A DNA stretch of 40,528 nucleotides from a virus. Positions 7,219 to 16,305 of this stretch are shown piece by piece. Under the pieces are notes generated by a model that was given only the letters and a program-made list of their open reading frames with translations, was not told the DNA's origin and searched no databases. Numbering within the stretch: the stretch's first letter is position 1; each line of letters starts with the position of its first letter. The DNA lies in IMG/VR virus record IMGVR_UViG_3300032288_002726, positions 1-40,528 of that record, one strand, 5' to 3'. Both the position numbers and the translations under genes were made by a program.

Positions 7219-7655
7219 TCTATCGCAAAGCCAAATTCCAAGACATCCCGGCCATCGTAGAGATAGCCGTGATCTCGGTGTCGAACAATCCTTTGCCGGT
7301 CAAGATAGACCGCGAAGCGATGGCACGGATGGCCCAGGCGTGTATCAACCCAGCGCACTTTGCCTGGGTGGCGGAAGACGAGAACGGCAAAGTCGTGGCT
7401 GTGTTTGGCGCATGCGTGCAAAAAAGTTTTTGGTACGACAAGATGCAGTGCTCTGTCCTTTTGTACTATTCGCTGGTTAAAGGGGCAGGCATTCGCTTGA
7501 TCCGTGAATTTGCAAATTGGCTCAAGAGCAGGTCCGCCATCAAGGTTGCGTCTCTTACCTTGGAGCCAGAAGTGGACCCACGCTTGATCCGTCTTTTTAA
7601 ACGCCTTGGTTTTGCCAGGGAATCAGTAAATCTCTGTTATGTGCGAGGAGCTTAA
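7215..7655 (+). CDS. GNAT-like acetyltransferase domain protein
   Basis: A 146-residue protein. The start ATG 7215 overlaps the previous stop as ATGA. The order of elements fits the GNAT fold: R-K-A-K-F-Q-D-I-P-A-I-V-E-I (first strand and helix), W-V-A-E-D-E-N-G-K-V-V-A-V-F-G (beta hairpin), V-K-G-A-G-I-R-L-I-R (acetyl-CoA loop and helix) and a closing R-L-F-K-R-L-G-F (family C-terminal helix and strand). The pyrophosphate-binding loop is degenerate compared with Q/R-x-x-G-x-G/A. GNAT-like genes embedded in phage structural cassettes are known. Whether it acetylates a virion or a host target, or is inactive, cannot be told. Confidence 0.75.
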   Translation: MIYRKAKFQDIPAIVEIAVISVSNNPLPVKIDREAMARMAQACINPAHFAWVAEDENGKVVAVFGACVQKSFWYDKMQCSVLLYYSLVKGAGIRLIREFANWLKSRSAIKVASLTLEPEVDPRLIRLFKRLGFARESVNLCYVRGA

Positions 7656-7657
7656 CC

Positions 7658-8653
7658 ATGACAAAAGCAGTTGAAGGCGTCGGCGACGCTATCGGTGGCG
7701 TTATTAAAGGCGCTGTAAACGTCATCAGTGATGCAGCCAAGGGCGTGAGCAACTTGGCCAGCGAAATCGGCAAATCGCCTCTGGGCAAAGCCATTGTCAT
7801 CGCAGCGGCTATTTACTTTGGAGGCGCGGCTTTGGCCGGGGGCTTTGGATCATCTGCTGCGGGAGGGAGTTTCCTTTCGGGCATGGGGGCCGGGGTCAGT
7901 AGCGCGGCGTCAGGACTATCTACTGCCTGGAGCGCGACCATGGCCGGTAACTTTAGCCAGGCCGCCAGCACCATCGGCAACACCTTTGGCGCGGCTGGCG
8001 CGGCTGGCGGAGCGACCGTTGCTCCAGCAGCGATGGCCTCGAGCGGCGCAGTACTGGGTGGCGGAACCGCAGCCACCAGTGCGGCAGGCGAAACTCTTGC
8101 GGGCGCGGGTGCAGGCGGAGGCGCGGGCGCAAGCACAGGCACCGGTATAAGCACGGGCGCAGGAGCCGGGGGATCAGCAGGTATAAGCACAGGCGCGGGA
8201 GCCGGAGGCTCAGCCGGGGTTACCGGCGTAGCAAACCCAATTGGCGCAAATATTGGCGCTAATATCCCAGCGGGGTTGGGTGGGTCAAGCGCACCCGCTG
8301 CCGCCGGTGGTTGGTTCTCCAATCCTTTGGTCCAATACGGCACTGTTGCTGCCGGGACGCAAGTGGTCGGCGGCATGATCGCTGGCGCAAACCAGCAAAA
8401 AGCTCAACAAGAGCAGCGCCAGTACGAAGCCGAGACCCAAGCGCGTTTGCGCCAAGAAGCCTACGATCGGTACAACACCAACGTTGGCGACACTCTGTGG
8501 AACGTGCAACGTCCTCCGCAAACGGCAGGCTACACACCATATTGGGCACAACAGAATCAAGCCCAGCCTACTGGTTTAATCAACCGCAACATGCCAACCG
8601 CTCAGATGCCTCCAGGGTATGGCGTCGGCCGTCTGCCACCCGGCTACGCATAA
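7658..8653 (+). CDS. Gly/Ala-rich virion protein
   Basis: A 331-residue protein, two bases downstream of the GNAT gene. Residues 1-45 are an amphipathic stretch, and 45-62 are hydrophobic (AIVIAAAIYFGGAALAGG). Residues 60-225 are a Gly/Ala/Ser-rich low-complexity region with a duplicated 12-residue motif (GISTGAGAGGSA). Residues 225-245 are hydrophobic, 246-275 form a Gln/Arg-rich helix, and the C-terminus holds GLINRNMPTAQM and ends PPGYA. Composition resembles phage internal virion proteins that insert into membranes during ejection. No catalytic motif is seen. Confidence 0.75.
   Translation: MTKAVEGVGDAIGGVIKGAVNVISDAAKGVSNLASEIGKSPLGKAIVIAAAIYFGGAALAGGFGSSAAGGSFLSGMGAGVSSAASGLSTAWSATMAGNFSQAASTIGNTFGAAGAAGGATVAPAAMASSGAVLGGGTAATSAAGETLAGAGAGGGAGASTGTGISTGAGAGGSAGISTGAGAGGSAGVTGVANPIGANIGANIPAGLGGSSAPAAAGGWFSNPLVQYGTVAAGTQVVGGMIAGANQQKAQQEQRQYEAETQARLRQEAYDRYNTNVGDTLWNVQRPPQTAGYTPYWAQQNQAQPTGLINRNMPTAQMPPGYGVGRLPPGYA
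8144..8215 (+). repeat. 36-bp tandem duplication inside the Gly-rich gene
   Basis: Positions 8144-8179 and 8180-8215 are adjacent copies starting GGTATAAGCAC and encoding GISTGAGAGGSA twice. A few synonymous differences indicate that the duplication is not brand new and that the protein sequence is under constraint. Confidence 0.85.
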
Positions 8654-8663
8654 GGGGTAAATC

Positions 8664-8882
8664 ATGGACTTCAAGCCTTTTATAGAGCGCGCCAGAGAGA
8701 TGTTGGCGTCGCAACAGGCTGCCGACGCCGCTGCGGCTGAAGCCAAAAAGGCCGAACCCTACGAGCGTTTGTGGGGCCAAAACACGCCCCCGCCCATGCT
8801 CCAAGACATGGACTCGGGCACGGCTTGGTGGAAACCACCGGAGCTGAAAGGTTTGATCAGCAGCAACATTCGCGGGTATTGA
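8664..8882 (+). CDS. Short virion-cassette protein with C-terminal GLIS motif
   Basis: A 72-residue protein, ten bases after the previous stop with a GGGG purine stretch upstream. Residues 10-32 form an Ala/Glu-rich helix. The middle is Pro- and Trp-rich (T-P-P-P-M-L-Q-D-M, A-W-W-K-P-P). The protein ends KGLISSNIRGY. The terminal G-L-I-S-x-x-I recurs in neighbouring proteins and may be a docking peptide. No known domain. Confidence 0.75.
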   Translation: MDFKPFIERAREMLASQQAADAAAAEAKKAEPYERLWGQNTPPPMLQDMDSGTAWWKPPELKGLISSNIRGY

Positions 8883-8885
8883 AAC

Positions 8886-9143
8886 ATGCAACGCCCCGGC
8901 ATTGACCCATCAGTGGTTAGATCAATGGCTCCAACGCCAGCGATGGATTTATCTTCTAGCACCAATTCGATGAACGTGGCTGGCGTGCAAACAGGCCAGG
9001 GTCCGGGGAAACCAACCACGGGCGGGTTGACTGCCGAGCAACAAACCAGGGATCGCCCGCAACCAGGGGCAATAGCAACTAACACCTATCAGCAGTCGGG
9101 CCAAAAAGGTTTGATTTCAAAAACGATGCAGCTCACCAAATAA
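8886..9143 (+). CDS. Short disordered virion-cassette protein with C-terminal GLIS motif
   Basis: An 85-residue protein starting three bases after the previous stop. It is rich in Pro, Thr, Gly, Gln and Ser and likely disordered. It closes GQKGLISKTMQLTK, giving the same G-L-I-S-x-x-[IM] motif as its upstream neighbour. Function unknown; a linker or scaffold role in the virion is inference. Confidence 0.7.
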   Translation: MQRPGIDPSVVRSMAPTPAMDLSSSTNSMNVAGVQTGQGPGKPTTGGLTAEQQTRDRPQPGAIATNTYQQSGQKGLISKTMQLTK

Positions 9144-9158
9144 TCAAAAGGACACATC

Positions 9159-9617
9159 ATGGACGGAATAATTTCAAAGCAAATCCCCACTGGCCAAATG
9201 GCCGACCAGGGCGGTGACGAATCTCAAGCAGACGAAAACAATCCTCAGTTTCTTCAAGCGATGAAGTTTGCTTTGCAGGTGATGTACAAGGAAGGCGCTG
9301 CAAAAGACATTGCCGAGCAGCTGCGCACATCTCCCGACAAGCAAGAGGGCCTGGCCACTATTGCTTACGAAATCACCAGCGTGGTGGACGAACGCACCGG
9401 TGGCAAGGTTCCCCGTGAGCTTGTTGCTTTGCTGGCCATGGCCATCTTGAAAGAAGTGATGGACATTGGCCAGGCTGCAAAGATGGACATCAGACCGGAA
9501 GAAGCTGCTGGCGCGTTCAAGGATATGCTGCTGCGCTACCTCGGTGAGAACGGTGTCGACACGACCCAGTTGCAGCAAGGCATGGACCAAATTGATCCTG
9601 CCGTCTTCACCCAATAA
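9159..9617 (+). CDS. Helical virion-cassette protein
   Basis: A 152-residue protein with AAAAGGAC upstream as ribosome-binding site. The N-terminus MDGIISKQIPTGQMADQ repeats the motif found at the C-terminus of the Gly-rich protein (GLINRNMPTAQM). Residues 35-150 are a compact all-helical acidic domain with Leu/Ala heptads (A-L-L-A-M-A-I-L-K-E-V-M-D-I-G). Its order in the cassette suggests a minor virion or chaperone protein. No family recognised. Confidence 0.78.
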   Translation: MDGIISKQIPTGQMADQGGDESQADENNPQFLQAMKFALQVMYKEGAAKDIAEQLRTSPDKQEGLATIAYEITSVVDERTGGKVPRELVALLAMAILKEVMDIGQAAKMDIRPEEAAGAFKDMLLRYLGENGVDTTQLQQGMDQIDPAVFTQ

Positions 9618-9628
9618 GGAGCGAGAAC

Positions 9629-10780
9629 ATGTCTGACGCATTGATGTGGGCCGGTTTTGGCAAAGGGCTTGCCGATGCGGGATCAACCATGGCCAGCTTC
9701 TTGATGAAGGCCGAGATGGCCAGAGAAGATCGCGAAGCTCGAATGACACTTCGCCGCGAGGAGTTGGCCTATCGTGAAGCGAACGACTTGGCCAATCGTG
9801 AATTTCGCGAAAGCCAAAACGCGCTTTACAAAAAGGCTGTCGGCGCAGGTGGCAGCAGTGGCGGCGGTGGCAAGGGCGGTATCGCCCTGGAAGACTTGAG
9901 TCCAGGGGGTAAAGCTGAAAGCATAATTGCCATGAATTCCGGCATGACTTTGCCGGACTATCAAAGATTTCGCAAGGCAGACACGACCGGCGATTTCACC
10001 CCATTTATGAAAGACGAGATTGACATTGGCCCTTCTGGAGAAGAGTCTACGGTCTCAAGGTTGCCGCCGCAATTCAAAGAGTACGCCGATGCAAAGCGCA
10101 AACAGATCGGCGCGATCATCGAGTCCTACGCATTAGGTCCAGCTTTTGACGATGTCCAAAAGGGCCGTCAGACGGGCCTCATAACCAGCATTGGGGAAAA
10201 GGCGTACACGAATCCAGAAACTGCGCCCGTCGGCGGCCAGGCTGTTGCGGTCATGGGCGGCAAGCCTTTGGCCAACGTCGAAGGCGGCATGTTGTACAAC
10301 CAGTACACCGGCAAGAGCGAGGTCACGCCTGTCGGCCAATCGCAGATCACCGAGAACGTGGCGCAAGCTGGTGCTCAGGGCGCGCTGGCCAAGAAGTACG
10401 GCGCAGAAATTACCAAGATCGCGGCCGAGATTGAAAGCGGCATGTTCAACCGCAAAGGCGCTGATCGGTTGACGACCATGGTCAACTCTGCCAACACCAC
10501 GATCAAGTCGTTGACTGAAGGCGACAAAGGCAAAACCCCAGAAGCCAAAGCCGCATGGCAGCGCCAGTACGACGACGCCGTTGCTTTGCGCGACAAGGCC
10601 ATGTCTTTGCTCAAAGGGCAGATGGACGAGAAGACCCCGCCCAAGCCTGAGCCTGGTGCGCCCAAAGCCGAGGCAGCGCCCACAGTTAAAACCTTACCCG
10701 CTGGCGCAACTCTTATTGGAAAGAGCAACGGAAAGAATGTGTATGCATTGCCTGACGGCACAAGATACATCCAAAAATAA
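9629..10780 (+). CDS. Virion-cassette protein with N-terminal helix and C-terminal beta module
   Basis: A 383-residue protein with AAGGAG before ATG 9629. Residues 1-70 are a Glu/Arg-rich helix (A-R-M-T-L-R-R-E-E-L-A-Y-R-E) and 74-90 a Gly-rich linker. The middle contains Q-T-G-L-I-T-S-I, a further variant of the shared motif. Residues 250-330 are helical, followed by a Pro/Ala linker (P-P-K-P-E-P-G-A-P-K-A-E-A-A-P). The last ~30 residues (T-L-I-G-K-S-N-G-K-N-V-Y-A-L-P-D-G) look like a small beta module. The stop overlaps the next start by one base (TAATG). Probable structural or ejection protein. Confidence 0.75.
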   Translation: MSDALMWAGFGKGLADAGSTMASFLMKAEMAREDREARMTLRREELAYREANDLANREFRESQNALYKKAVGAGGSSGGGGKGGIALEDLSPGGKAESIIAMNSGMTLPDYQRFRKADTTGDFTPFMKDEIDIGPSGEESTVSRLPPQFKEYADAKRKQIGAIIESYALGPAFDDVQKGRQTGLITSIGEKAYTNPETAPVGGQAVAVMGGKPLANVEGGMLYNQYTGKSEVTPVGQSQITENVAQAGAQGALAKKYGAEITKIAAEIESGMFNRKGADRLTTMVNSANTTIKSLTEGDKGKTPEAKAAWQRQYDDAVALRDKAMSLLKGQMDEKTPPKPEPGAPKAEAAPTVKTLPAGATLIGKSNGKNVYALPDGTRYIQK

Positions 10781-13700
10781 TGGCCTATCAACTTTTTAAC
10801 GGCCAGCTAGACGACGAAGAAGGCCCCGGCTATGCCCTTTTCACGGGCGAGTTAGACACGGGGAAGCGTGAGTTGCCGGAGGGCGTTCGCCCTTCTGAGG
10901 CAGGGGGCGGTCGAGGTTTTGTAAATCCACCGGTTATCGATAACCGAAGTCTCATCCAGCGCGTTGGTGATTTCCTCAAGCCGGAATCTAAGAGCGTACT
11001 GGAAACCACGGCGTTTACACCGCAAGAAAAGCAATCCGAAATCGATCGTCGGTTGTCGTATGGCGCAGGACCAATCAGCCAAGGGACCGCAGCAAAAGCT
11101 GACCTTTTGCGCAGCGGCATCCTGACCACTGAAGACAAGACGGTCCGAAAGACGGCGGCCGGAATGGCTGAAAAAAAGGCCCCTTCTTTTGCTGATCTGA
11201 TTGAGCGCGCAAACAACCCGGTCAACGTGCGGGCTGCGCGAGACGCCAAGGCCGATGAATTCCGCACATTTGGCGAATGGACGATTGACCAATTGGCAGG
11301 ACCCTTGGCCCAAGGCGCAGTAAGCCTGGTCCAACTTCCGACCAACATCGTCGCTCCTGGCAGCTCGCTGGCCCAGACCTTGCGCGAGACGCAAAAAGAA
11401 TTGCAAGCGCAAGAATCAGATGTGATGAAAGCCCAGCGCGATCAGATGCGCGAACGCGTTCAAAGCGAAGAGGGCTTCTTTGGCAAGTACCTTTCAACAA
11501 TTGAAAGCCTGGTGACCAACCCCGCGCTTGGCCTTTCTGAAGCAGCCAAACAGGTGCCCAACTTCTTGGGCATTATGGGCTTGGCTAAGGTCGGCACTGC
11601 CATTGCCGGTGGCGGCGTTGGCGTGGCCACCAGAGTCAGCCCAGCCGTTGCGCTCAGCGAAGCCATCAGTGGCGGCGCGCTTCAGGTAGGTGCTCGGGCC
11701 GCTGGCGCAACCGCTGGTGGTTTGACAGCCGCCACGGTGATGACCGCTGGCGATGCTGCTGGCAACGTCTACGAGAAGCTGATCGACCCTAAGCAAACGC
11801 CGCCTAGCGTTTGGCAAGAAAACCCAGACTACCAAAAACTGATTGCAGAAGGCAAGACGCCTGCGGAAGCGATCGACGAGATTGCCACAGCCAAAGCGCG
11901 CTTGGCCGCAATCATCACTGCCCCTCTGGGCGTTCTTGGTTTCATGGGTGCCGAAGCGGCCATAGTCGCCAGGGGCGCAGGCAAAGCTTTGACCAGCGTG
12001 GCCACTCCCAGGGGTGCGGCAAAGCTGTTTGGCAAAGAACTTATCGGTGAACAGTTTGAAGAGGGCGGCACCCAGCTGGGCGCTAACATCATCGCGCAAA
12101 CGGTTAACAAAGAACAAAAGCTCTTAGAGGGCGTGCCTGAAGCGATGGCCACGGCCGCCGTTACCTCGGCCCCGTTCTCAGCCGTTGCTGTTGGCCAGCA
12201 AGTGCGGGACGCTTTAAACCGCCCAGCCGCACCGTTTGACATTGTTGGCGACACCCTTGCCCGGCGCGCTCTCGATGTCCAGTCCTACGACGACAACATC
12301 ATCAGCCCCACCCAGACAGCCAAGATCGCCCAGGCTCAGCAGGACCTTGGCCAGGCCAGCTCTGCGGCTGACGCAGTGGCCGCCGCCGAAAACCTGGCAG
12401 GCTCAGTGGACGAGCTTCTGGTCCCAGGCACCGCCATAACGCCGCTGCCGCGCATCGAGCCAACCTTGACAGGCGATCTGTTGCCGGTGCCTGGCCGCAT
12501 CGAGCCAACCCTGACAGGCGATCTGCTGGCCCCAATCCCTCGCCGCGCTGAGCCGATCCCCGGTGTCGATCTGCCGCCGGTCAACGCCCAAGTCGAACAA
12601 CAATTCGGCCTGGACAAACTGCGCCTGAACGCCCCGCGCCCCCAGCGCATCCAGGGCGAGCCTGTCGCCAACCTTACTGACGACCAGCTGACAACCATTG
12701 CCGGTGACGAAACCGTGCCAGCTATCACCAGGCGCAGTGCTGCCATCGAGATAACGGCCCGCCAGGCTGAGCAAACGGCCCAGCCAGCCCCGATCGCGGG
12801 CGCGCCCTTAGCTACCCCTGACCAAGCCGCTCAGCCCGTTGTAGGGGCTCCTATCGAAAGCAGGACTTACACTGCCGAGGGGCTTGGCAAGTTGCGTTTG
12901 GGTGACCGGCGCACTTTGTCCCAGCAGTTTGATCAGGTGGAGAACCAAGATGGCTCAGTTACTTTTACCCCCAAGCCCGCTGCCCAAGCGGCCGCCCCAG
13001 GTGCCGCGCCTGTTGCAGGCGGATTCATCTCCATCCCTGAAACACAGGCAGTGTCTGACGCCGCAGCTCCGACAGTGGCAGGACTCCCTGACGCCAACAG
13101 AGCGAGAGCAGCTGCACAAACAACTCTCGACAGATGGGCTTCTTCCAATGGTGTAGAAGCGCCCCAGCTCAACGCTCCCGCGCCCGCGCAGGAGGCTGCG
13201 GTCAACGAGATTGCCAGTGCTTTGAGCAGCCAGTTTGGTGGACGCCTTGTCGCGTTTACTGACCCCAGCCCCACGTCTATCAACGGGGTTGCAATTGGCG
13301 GGACCGCGTTTGTCAACACCTCTGGCGATGTCAACGTCTTGCGTACGGGGTTGCATGAATTCAAGCACACGGTTGAACAGATTGCAGCAGCCGAGACCTC
13401 GGCTGGCCTGACCGACACACCGGCCCAGAAATTCACGGCCAGCATCGACAGTGTGTTTGACGACATCACCGACGAGGGCAAGCGCGCCTATATTGAGAAC
13501 TTCTTGCACCGCGATGAGCTGGTCGGAATCGCCGACCCAGTCGCGCGCGAGCAGCGGGTGCAACAGCTTTTGACCAGTGATAATTTGAAGTCGGAGATGA
13601 CTGCCGACTTCTTGGGCAACCGAGCAACTGACAAAGCATTCTGGGCCGATGTGGCCAAGGCTGACCCGCAAGGGTTCAAAGGCTTTGTCAGCAAGTGGGT

Positions 13701-16296
13701 CGGTATCATCGACAACCTGCTGCAAACTTTGCGCGGGTCAAAGAACCAGGGCCAAAAAGAATCGGCCAAGGTTGATCAGTACATTCGCGATTTGAATCGC
13801 GCTAAGATGGTCGCCCGTGACGCCTTGGTGGCGTACAACAAGGGCGCACTGGGAGCAGTAAATGGACAACGAATCGATGGCATCGCAAGAAGTCAAATCC
13901 AACCAGGCGTTGCAGGCGCAATTGGACAACTATCTGAGGAAGGTGGGGGCGGTCCGGCCCCTAACTACGGAACAGCCCGCCAAGGCGCGGTCTCCGTCAT
14001 CGGCCGACATTACTCAACGGCCCCCCGTCAATCGTTAAATGGAGCATATTATGGCCGTGGTCTCAAAGGTGCAGAACGCAATCGCTTGGACAGTAGCCCT
14101 GATCCGAGGCTCAAAAACCGGATTTACTTCTATGTTGACAAGGGGGCAGGCATCCGCCCCGAAAGCGGGGTCGGTGGAGTCGCCCACGAAGTCCGACTCA
14201 ACAACGTCTACGACCCCGAAACGCGACTAATCAAGACGCAAGCCAACGCCAACGCGTTTGAGTCAGCAGTAATCAACGCGGGTTTTGACGGATACATTGC
14301 GCCGTTTGGGAACGACCAAGCAGCCGTTGTGCTGCTGGGCATGAAGCACAAGGCCGTGCCGGTGCGCATGCTTGGCCAGGTTCCCTCGGCGGCCGCACCT
14401 GAAGCTGCCGCGCCTACCAAGCTGACCAAGGGCTTGCTGTCACGCGAAGCAAACGCGATCGACGTGGCCAAAATCCCTGGCGCTCAGGTCCGCATGGGCA
14501 ACCTGGAAATCCCAGCCGATCAGACCGAGGCAGCCAACACCGAGCTGGAGCGGATCGGCAGTGACGTGCGCTTTGCCAAGAAGCAACAAGCCCCGTTCGT
14601 TGGTCCGCCAGTGCCCAAAGACTTCGGTGTCTACCAAGACGTGGCCAAGAGCCTCAAGATGTCAGACGCTGAGTACAACGCATCGGCCTTGCCGATGATG
14701 ACCGGCCTGACCAAGGACCAGACATTCCAGGCCCCTCGAATTGGAGGCGTGCCGGAGGTTGTCCAGTGGCTGGACGCAAGGCGCGCTGAATCTGGTTTGC
14801 CCATCCTCGACATCAAGAAGCCGGAAGACCGCGAGGTCCTGGCCAAGCTGCTGTCGGCCGAAGCTGTTGCTGCAATCCGCAGCGCAGGCAATGCGGTCGA
14901 GTGGTACGACGAGACCGTGGCAAAAACGCTGCGGATCATGGCGGTCAAATACCCAGAGCTGAACACCGACCCAGCCGCACGCAATGCGTTTTTGATGGCC
15001 GTGGCCATATCGTCCCAGACGATGAACGTCGAGGACAACTTGCGCTATGCGTCCAAGCAGTACGAGGCTTACAGGGCCTCGGTAAATGCGCAAGGCGTGG
15101 GCAAATTCCCAGAGGTGGGCACCGGCAAATCCGCGCCAGCGATGGGCAACAACTTTGCTTTGGCCAACGACGTGTTGGCCGAGATGGGACCCGACCTGTT
15201 GCGCAGATTCTTGCAAACCGAATTCACCAAGCGCGACCTGGAGACCATGGGCTTTCCGATCGGCGGCGAATCGATGGACGAGAAGATGCTGGGGTCTGCG
15301 ATCTTTGGACCCAAGATCGGCTTTGGCTTTTACTCGAACCTCACCGGCAACTTTGAACCGGTCACCATGGACATGTGGTTCATGCGCACTGTCGGCCGCC
15401 TGGCCGGTACGCTGCCAGCGTTTGACCCGGTCCTGTTCCCCAAGCAAGTGGCCAAGCTGCGCGCTGCCCTGGCCGAGACAGGGCCAGCATCCGTGGGCTT
15501 GTACGCCGACCAGTTTGACAAGGCTACGGTCGACGAAGCGATGAAGACCGACGCGGGTGCCGTTGCTTTGGCGCGACAGGTCAACAGCCTGCACAACCGC
15601 CAATTCATCAAGGAACGTGCCGCGTTTGACTCCGGCGCTCGCAAGAAGACCGCCCTGGTTGGCGCGGCTGGTGCAATCATCAAGTCTGCCGAGAAGCCAA
15701 AAGACGCCCCCAAAAGCGGTGGCGAGCGCCAACTTCTGAGAGACGTGGTCCGCCAGATGGTGGACAAGGTCGAAGCAGAGACCGGCAAGCGCGTACCGCC
15801 CGCAGCTTTGCAGGCTTTGATCTGGTATCCAGAACAAGAGCTTTACAAAAAGTTGGGCGTAAAGCTGCGAGTCACTAGCCAAGACTACGCAGGTGCGGCA
15901 AAATCGCTCCTCACGAAAGAAGGTTTTGATGGAAAACGAATCAGCGCAGCAGCCAAATCTGGACCAGGACCAACACGACAAGTGGCTGGCAAGTCGGTCG
16001 CGGGAGCAAATAAGCAGGCTGGCCAGCCGAGCAGCCCAAGCGGCCCGCTTGGCGGAGCAGACCGGCAAACTTTCATCGAGCAACGAACTTACCGAGTCCG
16101 AGCCGACGAAGTAGTAGGCCAGTCTCTCGAAGACATATTCCAGGCCCTGGACAAACGGGGCCTGGCAAAGACCAAGGCCGAGGTTGCATACACCGCACGG
16201 CCAGACGGCCCTCAAATCAAATACATCCAGGATAATTGGCTCGACATTCTGTCAGAGCTGGATGACTCTGGCCTGGTTAAGATTAACTGCAAATAA
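10780..16296 (+). CDS. Giant polyvalent virion protein with zincin motif and endonuclease III-like region
   Basis: An 1838-residue protein. N-terminal charged helices are followed by Gly/Ala-rich hydrophobic segments (about 260-345 and 370-400), compatible with membrane insertion during ejection. Residues 557-590 are a Pro-rich linker with a duplicated RIEPTLTGDL. H859-E-F-K-H863 is an HExxH zinc-protease motif with a plausible third ligand E939 (S-E-M-T-A-D-F-L-G). Residues ~1078-1205 (R-I-Y-F-Y-V-D-K-G, G-V-G-G, G-F-D-G-Y-I) match a domain common in phage polyvalent proteins and possibly related to ADP-ribosyltransferases. Residues ~1385-1545 resemble HhH-GPD glycosylases, with S-S-Q-T-M-N-V-E-D-N at 1411-1420, G-P-K1512 and D1531. 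An ejected multi-enzyme cargo protein is the best reading. Confidence 0.85.
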   Translation: MAYQLFNGQLDDEEGPGYALFTGELDTGKRELPEGVRPSEAGGGRGFVNPPVIDNRSLIQRVGDFLKPESKSVLETTAFTPQEKQSEIDRRLSYGAGPISQGTAAKADLLRSGILTTEDKTVRKTAAGMAEKKAPSFADLIERANNPVNVRAARDAKADEFRTFGEWTIDQLAGPLAQGAVSLVQLPTNIVAPGSSLAQTLRETQKELQAQESDVMKAQRDQMRERVQSEEGFFGKYLSTIESLVTNPALGLSEAAKQVPNFLGIMGLAKVGTAIAGGGVGVATRVSPAVALSEAISGGALQVGARAAGATAGGLTAATVMTAGDAAGNVYEKLIDPKQTPPSVWQENPDYQKLIAEGKTPAEAIDEIATAKARLAAIITAPLGVLGFMGAEAAIVARGAGKALTSVATPRGAAKLFGKELIGEQFEEGGTQLGANIIAQTVNKEQKLLEGVPEAMATAAVTSAPFSAVAVGQQVRDALNRPAAPFDIVGDTLARRALDVQSYDDNIISPTQTAKIAQAQQDLGQASSAADAVAAAENLAGSVDELLVPGTAITPLPRIEPTLTGDLLPVPGRIEPTLTGDLLAPIPRRAEPIPGVDLPPVNAQVEQQFGLDKLRLNAPRPQRIQGEPVANLTDDQLTTIAGDETVPAITRRSAAIEITARQAEQTAQPAPIAGAPLATPDQAAQPVVGAPIESRTYTAEGLGKLRLGDRRTLSQQFDQVENQDGSVTFTPKPAAQAAAPGAAPVAGGFISIPETQAVSDAAAPTVAGLPDANRARAAAQTTLDRWASSNGVEAPQLNAPAPAQEAAVNEIASALSSQFGGRLVAFTDPSPTSINGVAIGGTAFVNTSGDVNVLRTGLHEFKHTVEQIAAAETSAGLTDTPAQKFTASIDSVFDDITDEGKRAYIENFLHRDELVGIADPVAREQRVQQLLTSDNLKSEMTADFLGNRATDKAFWADVAKADPQGFKGFVSKWVGIIDNLLQTLRGSKNQGQKESAKVDQYIRDLNRAKMVARDALVAYNKGALGAVNGQRIDGIARSQIQPGVAGAIGQLSEEGGGGPAPNYGTARQGAVSVIGRHYSTAPRQSLNGAYYGRGLKGAERNRLDSSPDPRLKNRIYFYVDKGAGIRPESGVGGVAHEVRLNNVYDPETRLIKTQANANAFESAVINAGFDGYIAPFGNDQAAVVLLGMKHKAVPVRMLGQVPSAAAPEAAAPTKLTKGLLSREANAIDVAKIPGAQVRMGNLEIPADQTEAANTELERIGSDVRFAKKQQAPFVGPPVPKDFGVYQDVAKSLKMSDAEYNASALPMMTGLTKDQTFQAPRIGGVPEVVQWLDARRAESGLPILDIKKPEDREVLAKLLSAEAVAAIRSAGNAVEWYDETVAKTLRIMAVKYPELNTDPAARNAFLMAVAISSQTMNVEDNLRYASKQYEAYRASVNAQGVGKFPEVGTGKSAPAMGNNFALANDVLAEMGPDLLRRFLQTEFTKRDLETMGFPIGGESMDEKMLGSAIFGPKIGFGFYSNLTGNFEPVTMDMWFMRTVGRLAGTLPAFDPVLFPKQVAKLRAALAETGPASVGLYADQFDKATVDEAMKTDAGAVALARQVNSLHNRQFIKERAAFDSGARKKTALVGAAGAIIKSAEKPKDAPKSGGERQLLRDVVRQMVDKVEAETGKRVPPAALQALIWYPEQELYKKLGVKLRVTSQDYAGAAKSLLTKEGFDGKRISAAAKSGPGPTRQVAGKSVAGANKQAGQPSSPSGPLGGADRQTFIEQRTYRVRADEVVGQSLEDIFQALDKRGLAKTKAEVAYTARPDGPQIKYIQDNWLDILSELDDSGLVKINCK
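12451..12525 (+). repeat. 30-bp direct repeat in linker of giant protein
   Basis: Positions 12451-12480 and 12496-12525 differ at a single base and both encode RIEPTLTGDL; the period is 45 bases. A third, decayed copy (R-A-E-P-I-P-G-V-D-L) follows. This expands a Pro-rich interdomain linker upstream of the zincin region. Confidence 0.85.
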
Positions 16297-16305
16297 GGAT
16301 TCGCC

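Noticed and set aside
14662-16215. 517-codon open frame antisense to the 1838-residue gene
   Set aside because: It lacks a recognisable domain or ribosome-binding site, and its composition is that of a shadow of the GC-rich sense gene. Several similar antisense frames (5120-5890, 20837-21763, 31533-32573) were rejected on the same grounds.
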